This document shows, piece after piece, positions 49,611-61,600 of a DNA stretch of 64,000 bases. Under the pieces are notes generated by a model that did not search any database, was not told the DNA's origin, and saw only the letters and a program-made list of their open reading frames with translations. Source of the DNA: Sabellastarte sp. h YS-2021 (Eukaryota; Annelida; Polychaeta; Sabellida; Sabellidae); assembly GCA_964017235.1 (NCBI GenBank), contig OZ024936.1, positions 31,952,040 to 32,016,039 of the forward strand, read 5' to 3'. The translations under genes were made by a program, and so were the position numbers. Position 1 is the first letter of the stretch; each line of letters begins with the position of its first letter.

Positions 49611-52600
49611 GGTGGTAGTAGTAGTGGTAGTAGTAGTAGTGGTAGTAGTGGTATTAGTAGTAGTGGTAGTGGTATTAGTAGTAGTGGTAGTAGTAGTAGT
49701 GGTAGTAGTGGTGGTAGTAGTGGTAGTGGTAGTAGTAGTGGTGGTATTAGTAGTAGTGGTATTAGTAGTGGTAGTAGTAGTAGTAGTAGTTGGTGGTAGT
49801 AGTAGTAGTGGTAGTAGTAGTAGTGGTAGTAGTAGTGGTAGTGGTAGTAGTAGTAGTGGTAGTAGTAGTGGTAGTGGTAGTAGTAGTGGTGGTAGTAGTA
49901 GTAGTGGTAGTAGTAGTGGTATTAGTAGTAGTAGTGGTAGTAGTAGTAGTGGTGGTAGTGGTAGTAGTAGTGGTGGTAGTGGTAGTAGTAGTAGTGGTAG
50001 TAGTAGTGGTAGTGGTAGTAGTAGTGGTGGTATTAGTAGTAGTGGTAGTAGTAGTGGTGGTAGTGGTAGTAGTAGTGGTGGTAGTAGTAGTGTTGGTAGT
50101 AGTAGTAGTAGTGGTATTAGTAGTAGTGGTAGTAGTAGTGGTGGTAGTAGTGGTGGTGGTAGTAGTAGTGGTGGTAGTGGTAGTAGTAGTAGTGGTAGTA
50201 GTAGTGGTAGTGGTAGTAGTAGTGGTGGTATTAGTAGTAGTGGTAGTAGTAGTGGTGGTAGTGGTAGTAGTGGTGGTAGTAGTAGTGTTGGTAGTAGTAG
50301 TAGTAGTGGTATTAGTAGTAGTGGTGGTAGTAGTGGTGGTGGTAGTAGTAGTAGTGGTAGTAGTGGTAGTAGTAGTAGTAGTGGTAGTAGTAGTAGTAGT
50401 GGTAGTAGTAGTAGTAGTGGTAGTAGTAGTAGTGGTAGTAGTAGTGGTAGTAGTAGTAAACACTTATAAAGTGCCAAAATTGATGTCCCGTTCAGAAAAG
50501 AGGCTGCTTCCATAGAGTAGCGTCCAATAGACATTATTCAATAAGCACTGTTTTACCCTGGTTTTGGTGTTTATTCAAAACACTGGGAGAAACACCAAAA
50601 ATTTACATAATTGGAAGAGGCAATTTTTGTTCAAGGTTTGCAAGACTTTACTATTGAATAGACAATGCATGTCATTTTACAAATTAATTAGTAATAGGAT
50701 GGCTTAGTCTTGGAAGTTTTTGTCTGGTTGAGGGATAACTGATTTTCAATTTCTCTCTATTTTTAGGCACATTTTTTTTTCAGAACAGATCTTAAGCTCT
50801 AAGTTCCAGGATAATATTGCCATTTTGAAATCATTTTGTTATAGATCTATTTTCTTTTTCAGTTTAAGGAAAATAGTTGCATATTTGCTAAGATGTTAGA
50901 TAACATCTTGTGTATTTTAAAAGGCAAGTATGTAGCTTAAAGCAAAACTTAACTTTCAATCAAATAGATCTTCTGTTTCTTGAAATAGACTGTTCCAATC
51001 TAATCCAGCAGTGTATGTGTACATTAAACTTGTGACTATGAGCGTACTCAATATAGCAGATTCTATGTGAAAAATACCCGTGCTTGGTTAAAAACAAGGA
51101 ACATAGCCCAGGAGCCAGTGTCAGAAAAGAACTTAGTCTGGATTTAGACTTAAAAATTGTCTTTAATTCAAGCTGAGTCTGTGGTCTTTCACTTTGTGGA
51201 TTTGACAAAATACCAAACCCTAAAGCTTTGGCCAAGTCTTGGGCTCAAAGTTAAGTCCATCTTTGAGTGAGCTTAGCTTTTGTAAGTAAAGACTTAAATG
51301 TCGCTGCCATATTTTTTTCCATTTCAAAAATTTGAAATGTGTCAAACAAATGATTTATGTCACTAATAGTATATTTTGAATAAGAATAAAAGGTCACATG
51401 ACACATGAAACCACTGTGGTTATTTGATAGATAAGCTTGGTCTTTGCGAAGTAACCCTGTGTGTAATCTATTTAAGTCCCAGACCTAGGTAAGACCAAAG
51501 CTTTGGATCTGAATTCCTGACTTAGCTAAAAACTTGGCTAAGTCATGTGCCTTTTGTGAAACCCGTCCCAGACTTGGATTCAAATTCAACACTTTTGTCT
51601 TAAACTCAGGCTAAGGGTATTGTCTTAGACTTAGAGGGTTTCACAAAGATGCTAAGTCTCAGTTCTGACTAAGTCTTTCTGGAGTGGGATTAACTTTTGC
51701 CCACATACATGATATGAACCTTCATTAATACTGGTTCAGATTTTGCAGTGAACCATGCATAACAAATGACAAAGTTAAAAGGTCAAATTTAGGGTTTTCA
51801 GAACTTATTTAACATCCAGGATCATATTGGGATAGGCTGTCAGCTATTTGTGAGATTATATCTGACATTCATTTGGAACATGTTCAGTGATAGGGATCAA
51901 CAACATTTTGTTTCAGATTGCTCCTGAAAATAAGCAATCTACTGAAACAATTAAAACATACATACTATTTTTATGTTTTCATTATTGACTGATTCTGTTA
52001 TAGATTTAGATTTATTAGTTGTTTTACGTCGCATTCAGCAGCCAGGGTCATATTGCGACGGGTAGTTTACAGGTGGAGGAAGCCAGTGCATACTGCACTG
52101 TAAACCACCAGTGCATCGGTGAACCGGCGGCCTCAGAAGTTGGAGGCAAGAACTCTAAGAATGAGGGGACCTACCGTTAATTTGTGTTCCTATTACCTAT
52201 ATTGTTAAAATTTTCCAGCAGAGTGTGGTCTACCTTTTCAATACCTATGACTTCATTAGTTAAAAGTTGGGAAACTGCCATTTACTCTTTTTCTACCCTA
52301 ACCTTTAGAACCTCAAACATACAGATGTTTTATAGTTAATGTGGCAATTGATAAATGAACAAACAGTTGAGCTAAATCATTGCGTGGGGGGACCAACTGT
52401 TAATTTAATAATCATACCATCTCTCAGTATACAGTGTAAAGGAAAACAGCCATTTACAGTGTTTCAGACTGCCCTGAAGAAAAAGTAAATCTTGTTTTAT
52501 TTATATCCATCTGATAGAATAATACCTTGACAAAGATTAAACACAGAACAAAATCCCTCCCATTTCCCATTTCCTGTTACCCATTACCTATTTTGTGTAT

Positions 52601-55600
52601 GTGTGTGGTACATGTCCAGGTACCTGAAAAAATGTTGGTGTTGAGGTGAGGGGGGGGGCATCTTTTTGTGCGAAATAGAAAAATCTAATGCCCTTAGAAC
52701 ATTAGTTTATGGTGACCTTAAACTTCTGACAATAATTATGTTATGCTGACTTTAAGGTTATCTCTTAAAGGCCAGAAAGAAAAAAAACTACTTTGTGAAC
52801 TTCAGTTTATATGTTAATACATATTATTTAATTTTTTAATCAGTTTCTAAGAAAATGGAGGGTGTACAAGGATGCTAATGCATCTGGTACCAATATTTTT
52901 AAAATTGAAATTTACTGACAGGTATATACTACATAATAATTGTTATATTAAATCATCTGTAATGTATGCTACTGCATTGCAAAATAAACATATTTTCAGT
53001 CCTGGGTTTGAACCACAGACCTCAGAGCTGGGAGGTGAGTGTGTTACCGCTGTACCACCATACTGTTAAATCTCCATGTATAATATGAAGTACATTACAT
53101 TGTGACATCATCAAGATGTGTGACATCACAGGCCTTTGAACTTTATAAGTGTTAATTCTCACCAACACTTGGCCCTCCCTTTGCCCCCCCCCCCCCCCCC
53201 TCCTCAAAAATTACTAAAATCTTTGGCACAAAACAATTAAATGGAAAATAGATAATTGAAAGTTGAAGTGTGATTCATTGTCAGAGATGGATCAATAATA
53301 AGTAATACTCTGCTCTACCTATTTCCTATTTTCATGTTGGAAGTCAAGAACGGATAACATAGGCTAAATTTATCTTTTAATTTTAATTTTGACCTCGTTT
53401 AGAAGAGAATATAATTAACAGTTAGTCCCCTCAGTAAAGTTCAGCTGTTAATTATATTATCAGCTACTGTTTGTCTGATTTCTATGCATAGCATTAAAAT
53501 AGGTAATAAGTACATTTCATATATTTGGAAAAGGGAAGCAATGTGGGAAGATGCCTGTTTACCCATTTTTCTAAAAGTAATGCCGGTTTTTAAGTAGGAA
53601 GACAGTGTTTTTCCAGATAAAAAATATAAAATAGGTAATAAGAATGTAAATTAACGGTAGGTCCCCTCATTTCTAACCGCTACACCACCGAGCCCACTTG
53701 ATTCTGTTATAAGATTGTCATGAAAAGAGCATTTATTAAATGAGAGACATTTAATTACAAATATTACGGTATCTGTAATGATTTGTATTCAATCTCAGAT
53801 GTAGGTCAGTATTGTGAAAGGAAGGGATGAATGTAAAGGCAATGAGGATTCAAATCTTTAATTATTAAATACATTATTTATGCAAGATTATGACAATAAG
53901 AAGATTAAACAATTTTATTTCCATGTACATAGTTGACTTGCATCACACTCAACTATTTGGTGTGTGAGGCTGATTAAATCACTAAAATTTAAATGCATTA
54001 GAATATAGGTTTTTAAATTTAAGTTGCAACTTAAAGAATTGGATTTTGCCAAAGGTCAAAAACTGTGTAAAAGTGTATTTTTGTCAATATGTCACATTTG
54101 TTCACTAACAGTTTCTAGTTATTAAGGGAAGAAAGAATATTTTATATCATATGCAGAAGTTTGCTGATCTTTGGTGATCTTTGGTTTTGCTTATTGAGCT
54201 TTAAAAAATAGCGATTAAAAATTAGTTAATTATTTCAAATGACATACATAGATATTCATATTTAAGTAAGTCAAATTGTTCATTAGAATAACTTTTCAGT
54301 TGAGCTTTCAGTTTCAGGTCATTTTACATAAAATTAAAAACCAGTCTGATTCCCATGCATCCCTAACATAATTAATGTGGGTGTTCCACCACACGACTAA
54401 GGCTCCCAATTAAGGGTTGTTGGGGGTCGGTTTCAAATATTTGCTCAGTCCCAGACCTTCTGTAAGGGTCGGTTGTGGTCGGTTGAGGCCGTGGGAAAAA
54501 TCAAACATGTTTGATATTTCACACGACTACAACCGATTCATATTTCCCGCCCTCAACAAAATGTCCAGTCCCAGGCATCCTCAGGCCTCCTCAGTCAAAG
54601 TCAAAGTTGGGGTTTAACGTCCCGTTGGGGTTTAACGTCCCGTTCAACAGCTCAGGTAACCGACCCTAACCGATCCAAACCGGCCTCCCCAGGACGCCTG
54701 GGACCGCACATTTTTAGTCTGCGACGGTCTGAGGACACCCCAGGAGGCCTGGGACTAACAACCGATTAAGAATCGACTGTTTTCCGTGCATCTGAAATGA
54801 AAGCGAGGCAATGAGGGGGTCTGGGACTATATAAGCGACCGCGCACACATTCTCGTTGTTACTGACTGTTTGACTACTGAGAGACGTGTGTCACTGATTT
54901 GTAGGGGTTTTCAGTTTTTATTTTATATATTATATACTTGAGCTTAGGGCAAATTTCACAGTTAGGAGACACATTTTACTATTTTTTTATTGTTTTGTCG
55001 ACTGGATTATGAGGAAAGAGAAAGGAGGGAAGAGAGGAAGGAAAAAGATGGATGAGAGAGAGAAGGAAAGTGAGGTAGAGGAGAGGAGTGAAGTCATTGC
55101 AGAAGAAGGAACTGAGAGGAGAGAGGAGGAGATTGAGGAAGGTCCAGCTATTGGGGAAGCTGTGGCAGAAGAAGAAGAGAGGTGTGAAGAAGATCCGGAG
55201 TGCCATTCTTCAGCCAAGAGAGCCAGGATGTGTGCCACTTTTACAGACAGTCAGGAAGTTTCCATTGTAGAATTTGTAAAGCAGCACCCTGAACTGTATG
55301 ACAAGAAACATCCACGTTTCCACGACAGGACCAGAAGAGAGCCTCTCTGGGCAGAAATATCTGCTGAACTCAAGCTCCAGCCCTTTGATGTGAGACGTTG
55401 GTTCGAGTCCCAGCAAACGCGTTATGGCAAGCTGTCTAAGCTCCAATCTGGCCAAGCCCCGAGGGAGATGACCAAGAGACAGTCCTGGGTCTACCAACAG
55501 ATGGGTTTTCTTAAAACCCACATCAGAAGAAAGGGGGCCAACAGAAGTTCAGGGTTCGAGGCTAGTCCGAATACCAGCAGGCAGGACGAATCACGTGGTT

Positions 55601-58600
55601 CAACTACTGACACAGAACACCTCGAGTCAAGTGTCCTGAGGGAGAGGAGTCAGTCCGTCATTACATCTACACCCGTTTGAACAACAGACTCCAAGATTCT
55701 CGAACATTTTGAGCAGATGAGGACACTTATCTCAGGTTTTCTGCAGCAGAAGTCTGACAGGCAGCCCTTCTTCGACTACGTGGCATCAGAGGCCGAAAAG
55801 ATGACTCAAGAAGAATTTGAAGAATGAAAGAGTATGATATTCAGAGACATCGAAAGTATTAAGAGCAACCGTAGACGTCAGCAATTGCCCAGAAGATCAG
55901 CCACTATTACCACGGAGTCGCAGAAGGTTGGGACACTGCCACCAACCACTCAACAGGCATCTAGTTCCACTCAAGCAGCAGCTGGCAGCAGTTTTGTCTA
56001 CTACACACCAAGCCCCATTGGCTTCAGCAACCCTACATCTGTCCTAACTGTACAGGACAAAGGGAGCAGACATAACCTGAGTAGAATTTTAAACCAGCTA
56101 CCTGATCTGACATCAACACAGATCGTAGAGCAGCCTCAGCAGCAGCAGCAACCGCAGCAGCAGCTCTTTACTATCACCACTTCAACACTGCCTCAACAGC
56201 AGCAGCAGCCTCCTCAGTAGGCATCCAGTCAGGGCGGGTCTTTGACCTGCCAGGCCCTTTTCAGGGCCATCAAATCTTCCAAAAACAATTATTCAGCTGC
56301 AAGTTATTCCAATTCCCCTCCCAAAACAAAAAAAACAGTACAAATACTTATCACAAGAAAAAAAAGCCCAACACTTACACCACCCCAAACATGAAATAAA
56401 TAACCCATGGTACCACACATAACAAAAAGGCCACATAAAAAATATAAAAAAAACTCCCAATATGGCCATTATTCAGCCCATTCTTAGATGAAAATCCATG
56501 GGATAGTTTAAAATCTGTAATTGAAAAGTCCAACACTTGCACCTTCCCTAGAGTTACAAGGCATTATCACAAACCAACCCACAAACACACAAACCCAATA
56601 ACAAACATAACTCCCAACTGACAGGCAAACCCAATGACAAACATAACCACCAACCGAAAAACTGACAAACTCAATAGAAAACAAAACCCAAACCAAAAAA
56701 CTGACAAAGTGTTTTGCAAACATAATCTCCCATTATTAAAATCAGCTTAGTAGTTATATCGAATAATTATTTGTCAAGTGGAGTAGAAGAATTTATTTTT
56801 AAGATTTCCAGGAAAACATTTCTGTTTCAAATATATTTCCAAAATAGATCCCAAATTAAGTCAAATGAGGATGTAGCTTTCGTATTATATGCAATATTTA
56901 TTCTATTTAGCAATTCATGTTTGCGTTTTGGTCCTGTTTTTTAGATTATTGTTTAGCACTGGTTTTGTCTGTTTGTCAGTTGGGTGACTTCTGTTTGTCA
57001 TTGGGTTTGTCTGTTTGTGCGTTGGTACAACTTATGTTTGTCATGGGGTTTGTCTGTTTGTGTGTTGGTACAAGTTATGTTTGGCATGGGGTTTGTCTGT
57101 TTGTCCATCGGAACAAGTTATCTTTGGCATGGGGTTTGTCTGTTTGTCCGTCGGAACAAGTTATGTTTTGCATGGCGTTTGTCTGTAGCAAGCATAGCTC
57201 ATTAATTGTTTTTGGAATATTTGGTAGTCCTGAAAAGGACTGTTTCTTAGTCCTGAAAAGGACTGATTACTGCAGCAGGAGTTATATTCTTCCATCTTGC
57301 CAGGCCACTGCTCCCTCATTGTTGAAGTAGTCCTTCAGGTAATCCCTCTGCCTCTTGGCTTCTCTAGCAGGGTTTCTGTCTTGGCCACCACCAGCAGCAC
57401 CACCAATCAATCCACAATCACCAGGCACATCATCATCATCATCCTCCCCAGGCTGCTGACCACCAGGTTGACCTTGATACAGGCTTCTCAGTATGTTGTG
57501 CAGAACCACACAGGTGAAGACCACTTCCCTGACTGTTGCTGGGGGTAGTTCAATGGTGGTCCTCATCACTCTGAATCTTGACACCAGGATGCCAAAAGCG
57601 TTCTCCACAAATCTCCTGCCCCTTGAAATTCTATAGTTGGCAATCCTTTCCTCTCTGGTTAACATCCTTCTGCCATAGGGTTTCATGAGCCAGGTCTTCA
57701 GGGCAAAAGCATCATCTGCCAGGATGAAGTAGGGTACATCTGGACCACCCTGGATTATAGGAGCTGGGTCAGGGAAGCCTATCCTGCCATCTTCAATCCT
57801 CCTCTTCAGCTGAGAGGTATTAAATATCTGGCCATCTGAGCAAGATCCTTCTGTACCTGCATCCACCCATCTAAACTTATACTGTCCATCTACCAGGGCC
57901 AACATGACAATGGAAAAGAACCCCTTGTAGTTGTGGTAGAGGGCTCCAGTGTTCTTGGGTTTCTTCAGGCCCACATGCTTCCCATCCAGGGCTCCCAGGG
58001 CATGTGGAACATTCCACCTGATCCTGAATAATTCCCTCTCCAGTTCTTTCCACTCATCTGGGGTAGTAGGACATTTGAGGTACTCTCTGGTGAACTCATC
58101 CTGGATGGCCCTGCAGACCTCTGGTAAAAACTTTGAAATGGTGGATCTTCCAACGCTAAACTGACAGGATAATGATGTGTAGGACTCCCCAGTGGCCAGA
58201 TATCTGATGGTGAGGGCTCACTTCTCCCCAACACTGACTGGTGTTCTGTAGTTGGTGGCCTGCCTGACTATATGTGGTTCCAGTCTGGTCTTTATCATTT
58301 CCAAGAATTCTGGGGTCATCCTCATGTAGTTGGTGAATCCTGGAATATCTGTGGCATACAGATCAGCCACAATGTTGTGGTAGCCCCCCTTTCCTCTCTC
58401 TGCAGTAGCCATGGCCTGACCCACATGTTGTGCCTTCTTCTAGGTCTCTGTATGGGTGCTGGTGGTGGTGGTGGTGGTGGTGGTTGCTGTGGTCGATGTA
58501 AAAATTGGAAATACATGATTATTTGTAACTGAATAAAAACCAAAAAAGCCCAAAGTTGTTGTTGAATCTGTCTTCCTTTAAAAGGTGGCATCCTGCTGTG

Positions 58601-61600
58601 TTCCTAGAAAAGCAATGGTGATTAGATCGCGGACCCAGAAAATCCAGCAACTTTGCAAAACAAGAATCAGCGATCCTGGTCTGGGGAAGACTGAGGAGGC
58701 CTGAGGACGCCTCAGGACGCCAGGACTTAATCGTGTGTTAGTCGGGGCTTAGTCCCAGGAGGCCTGAGGCGTCTTGGGACCCGGTCGGTTTGTCTGCGAC
58801 AGGATCGCGGTTGAAACCGACCAGAAACGCGGCTTAGTCGGTGCTTAGTCCCAGACCAGTCGGGGACTGTCTGGGGCCGCTTGAGGCGTCCTGAGGCCTC
58901 CTGGGGACGATCTGTACTTAATCCCAGACTTCACTACCGACCCAGTATTCCTGCCCATTTTTGCTTTTTCTTCACCGACTGTCCACGATTAAGGGTCCCA
59001 GACAGGATCGGGGCTTAATCCCTTGGTGGAAGAGGGGCATAAAGAATCGCCTTTCCCATTTGTGACACATGACCGATTAGCATACTAATACACAGGAGTT
59101 TTGGTGGAAACTCTGGCAGAAACACCACATTTACATTGACTTTAATGGACTGGGGGATATGCAAATTACATTGGAGTGGGGTAAAACACCGGTTATTGAA
59201 TAATGTCTACTAGAGGAGATATGTTATGGTGGAGGATAGGCTAATCTGAAAAGATGTGTTTTCGACTGTTTTCTGAAACCAGAAATGCTTTCTATGGTTT
59301 TAATGGCTTGAGGAAGCATGTTCCATTCTGTGGGAGCAGCTACTATGAAGCTGCGCAACCCTGAGCGTTTATTTGGTTTAGATGAGGAAGTTGACAGGCG
59401 ATATAAGGTATGAAATTTGTGCCCCTGAAATTTGTTCCGTGCACAAAAATGGCTGAATTGCCAGCTGATAAATACAATATTTTACTATCCGTAGTTTAGT
59501 TTCAATTTTGAGGAACTTATTTCACGAGGGGATAAATTTTATCTGACACTGGTTCTACCAACAGCTTCTGGGTATTCCACTTTGATTCTAACTGTGAATT
59601 TGTGAAACATGTTTTTGTCATATGAACTGAAAACATAATCATATTGTTTAAATGCAACAAAAAGGGTGTGTTTGTAGCTCCCTATCTTCACTAACAAAAA
59701 AAAGAAAACACATAAAATATAGCAGAAAATAAGAGAAATAATTCAACCTAGTGACAACAATGTTTAAATTACTAGTCACAACTAGCTGAAGTTTTGTTTT
59801 TCCATGAACAACAAAGGTTATAAAAGGGCATTTTTCCTCCTGTTTCCCATCAATATGAATTAAATGCACAACTAAAGTGCCCCAAGTGATTATTTGGCAA
59901 ATTTCATTACTATTTAGCCAATGAGCTCTTACGGAACTTCACAAACAGAAATGTGGAGATTTCACCTGCATTTTGTAGGGGTCACTGGCCTTGAAGAAGT
60001 GGTTGACCAACTTCTCTGATCTTATTTCCCTCCATCACTAAATCACCAACCTTGACTAAACAACCAACTGCAGATATTTCCAACCATGGCCGAGAAATAA
60101 ACGTTTACGTTAAAATGGTGTAATTTTCTGCATCATTTACCTTGATCATTCTTCCCTTCACAGTTGTAGGTATTTAGACTACTCTCCATACAAAAGCTGT
60201 CCCTGAGACAGTAGCTTGCCTTGTGCCCCTCTGCTGCCAAGTTACCCTCTGAATCCAGGATGTCATAGTAAGCAAAGTTCTCCATACTATGAAAATGACT
60301 AGACAGAGAACATACAATATCACATAAAACATGGAATTCTGTAGTTTTTTTGTCATACTAACAATTACAATAATATAAAATTATTGGTATTCATAACATT
60401 TTATCTTCCAAATATCTGTCAGGACATACTGCCAGTAAATGCTTAATAATAATAACTATCCTTCTTATGTTCAATATTTAAATAACCTTCACTAATGTGT
60501 TATTTGGAAATAGTTATTTCATCAAATTTACATAACCTTACATTTATTTTATAAATCTTCAGTGCATTCTGAGTAACACTGTTGATGGGATAGTTTATAG
60601 GAAGTGCTAATACGTGCAATAACAAGTAGTCGAGCAGGTGCTGCTTTGAATGGATCAGATAGAAACTGTGCATAAGAACATTTCAGATTCCACTAGAATA
60701 GATGGAACCTCTGGTGCATAAGGTGTAATGCTGGCAGAAATGAGAGAAGATTATGCTTCAATCGCTTAAAAGAAGAGGTAACTCAAAATAGCAAAGCACT
60801 ATAATTACACTGGTGAAGGGCGGTAACATGAAACATAACTTTAATCCAAAGTAAGTTACTATAAAGATAATGGCCAAGTGATGCTCCATTATGTAATCTT
60901 AATGACCTGAGGCCCAACGGGCCGACGGGTCATTAAGTTTACATAATGGAAGTGTCAAAAGGCAATTATCTATTATAAAATGCTGTAAATGAAAACCATT
61001 TTATTAATTCAATAATTTAAGACCTTGTACCAAATGATCAACCAAGACAATCTTTGCAATGTTTCCTTTGGTGTGCATACCACATGGGGCTTTCACTAAA
61101 TTAGTTCTATGGTTGTTTTTATTTCAATACAAAATCAACATTGTTTCACCATGTGTACCACTGGTTTTCCTTTATGGAAAAATGTAATTTTGGATAAAGC
61201 TTGAAAAGTTTTAATATAATCTGACTGCCACAAAGTTTAACTATGGATAATGCTAATCAATAAAATATGGATCTGTAACTTACAGAAAGCACTTTCCAAA
61301 AAAAATTAGATTGGTCATTTAACAATGCTGTGAACAATTTGTTGTGGTGAGTGTTTCATGTTACTTTATTGATATGTGCTTATTTTAAGATAGTAAGCTA
61401 TTATTTTTGTGTTTCAGGCATCGGAAGTACTAGAAACTGGAGAATTACTTATTTTATTTTGTGTTGAAGTTTTTGGGTTTCTCAAGATTTTTTTTGTGTG
61501 TGTGCTTCTTTGTCTTTTAATTTTGAATCAAGGAAAATGCCTCCTGGAAAGATTGTCTCCTGGAAAAAAGCCTCATAGAAAGAATGCCTACTCCACAGTT

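Larger units (their letters stand above)
54381..59036. mobile_element. PIF/Harbinger DNA transposon, two convergent genes
   Basis: The left end (gtgggtgttccaccacacga, ctaaggctcccaattaagg) is mirrored by the right end read in reverse (gcccctcttccaccaaggga, ttaag). GC-rich subterminal repeats with AGGCGTCCTGAGG/GGAGGCCTGGGAC motifs lie at both ends (54,420-54,780 and 58,680-58,980). Inside are a plus-strand MADF/Myb-like DNA-binding protein gene and a minus-strand DDE nuclease gene. The target duplication could not be resolved. The element sits in a 10.9-kb intron of lysyl oxidase copy 2. Confidence 0.8.

Noticed and set aside
49122-50534. Long reading frames of poly-Thr/poly-Leu (minus) and poly-Val/poly-Ser (plus)
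   Set aside because: They are translations of the (GTA/GTG)n microsatellite in every frame; only the 95-nt exon at its edge is coding.
51110-51670. Possible inverted repeat rich in aagtctgag/ctaagtc motifs
   Set aside because: The two halves share vocabulary but I could not align arms of useful length by eye; a dot plot would decide.
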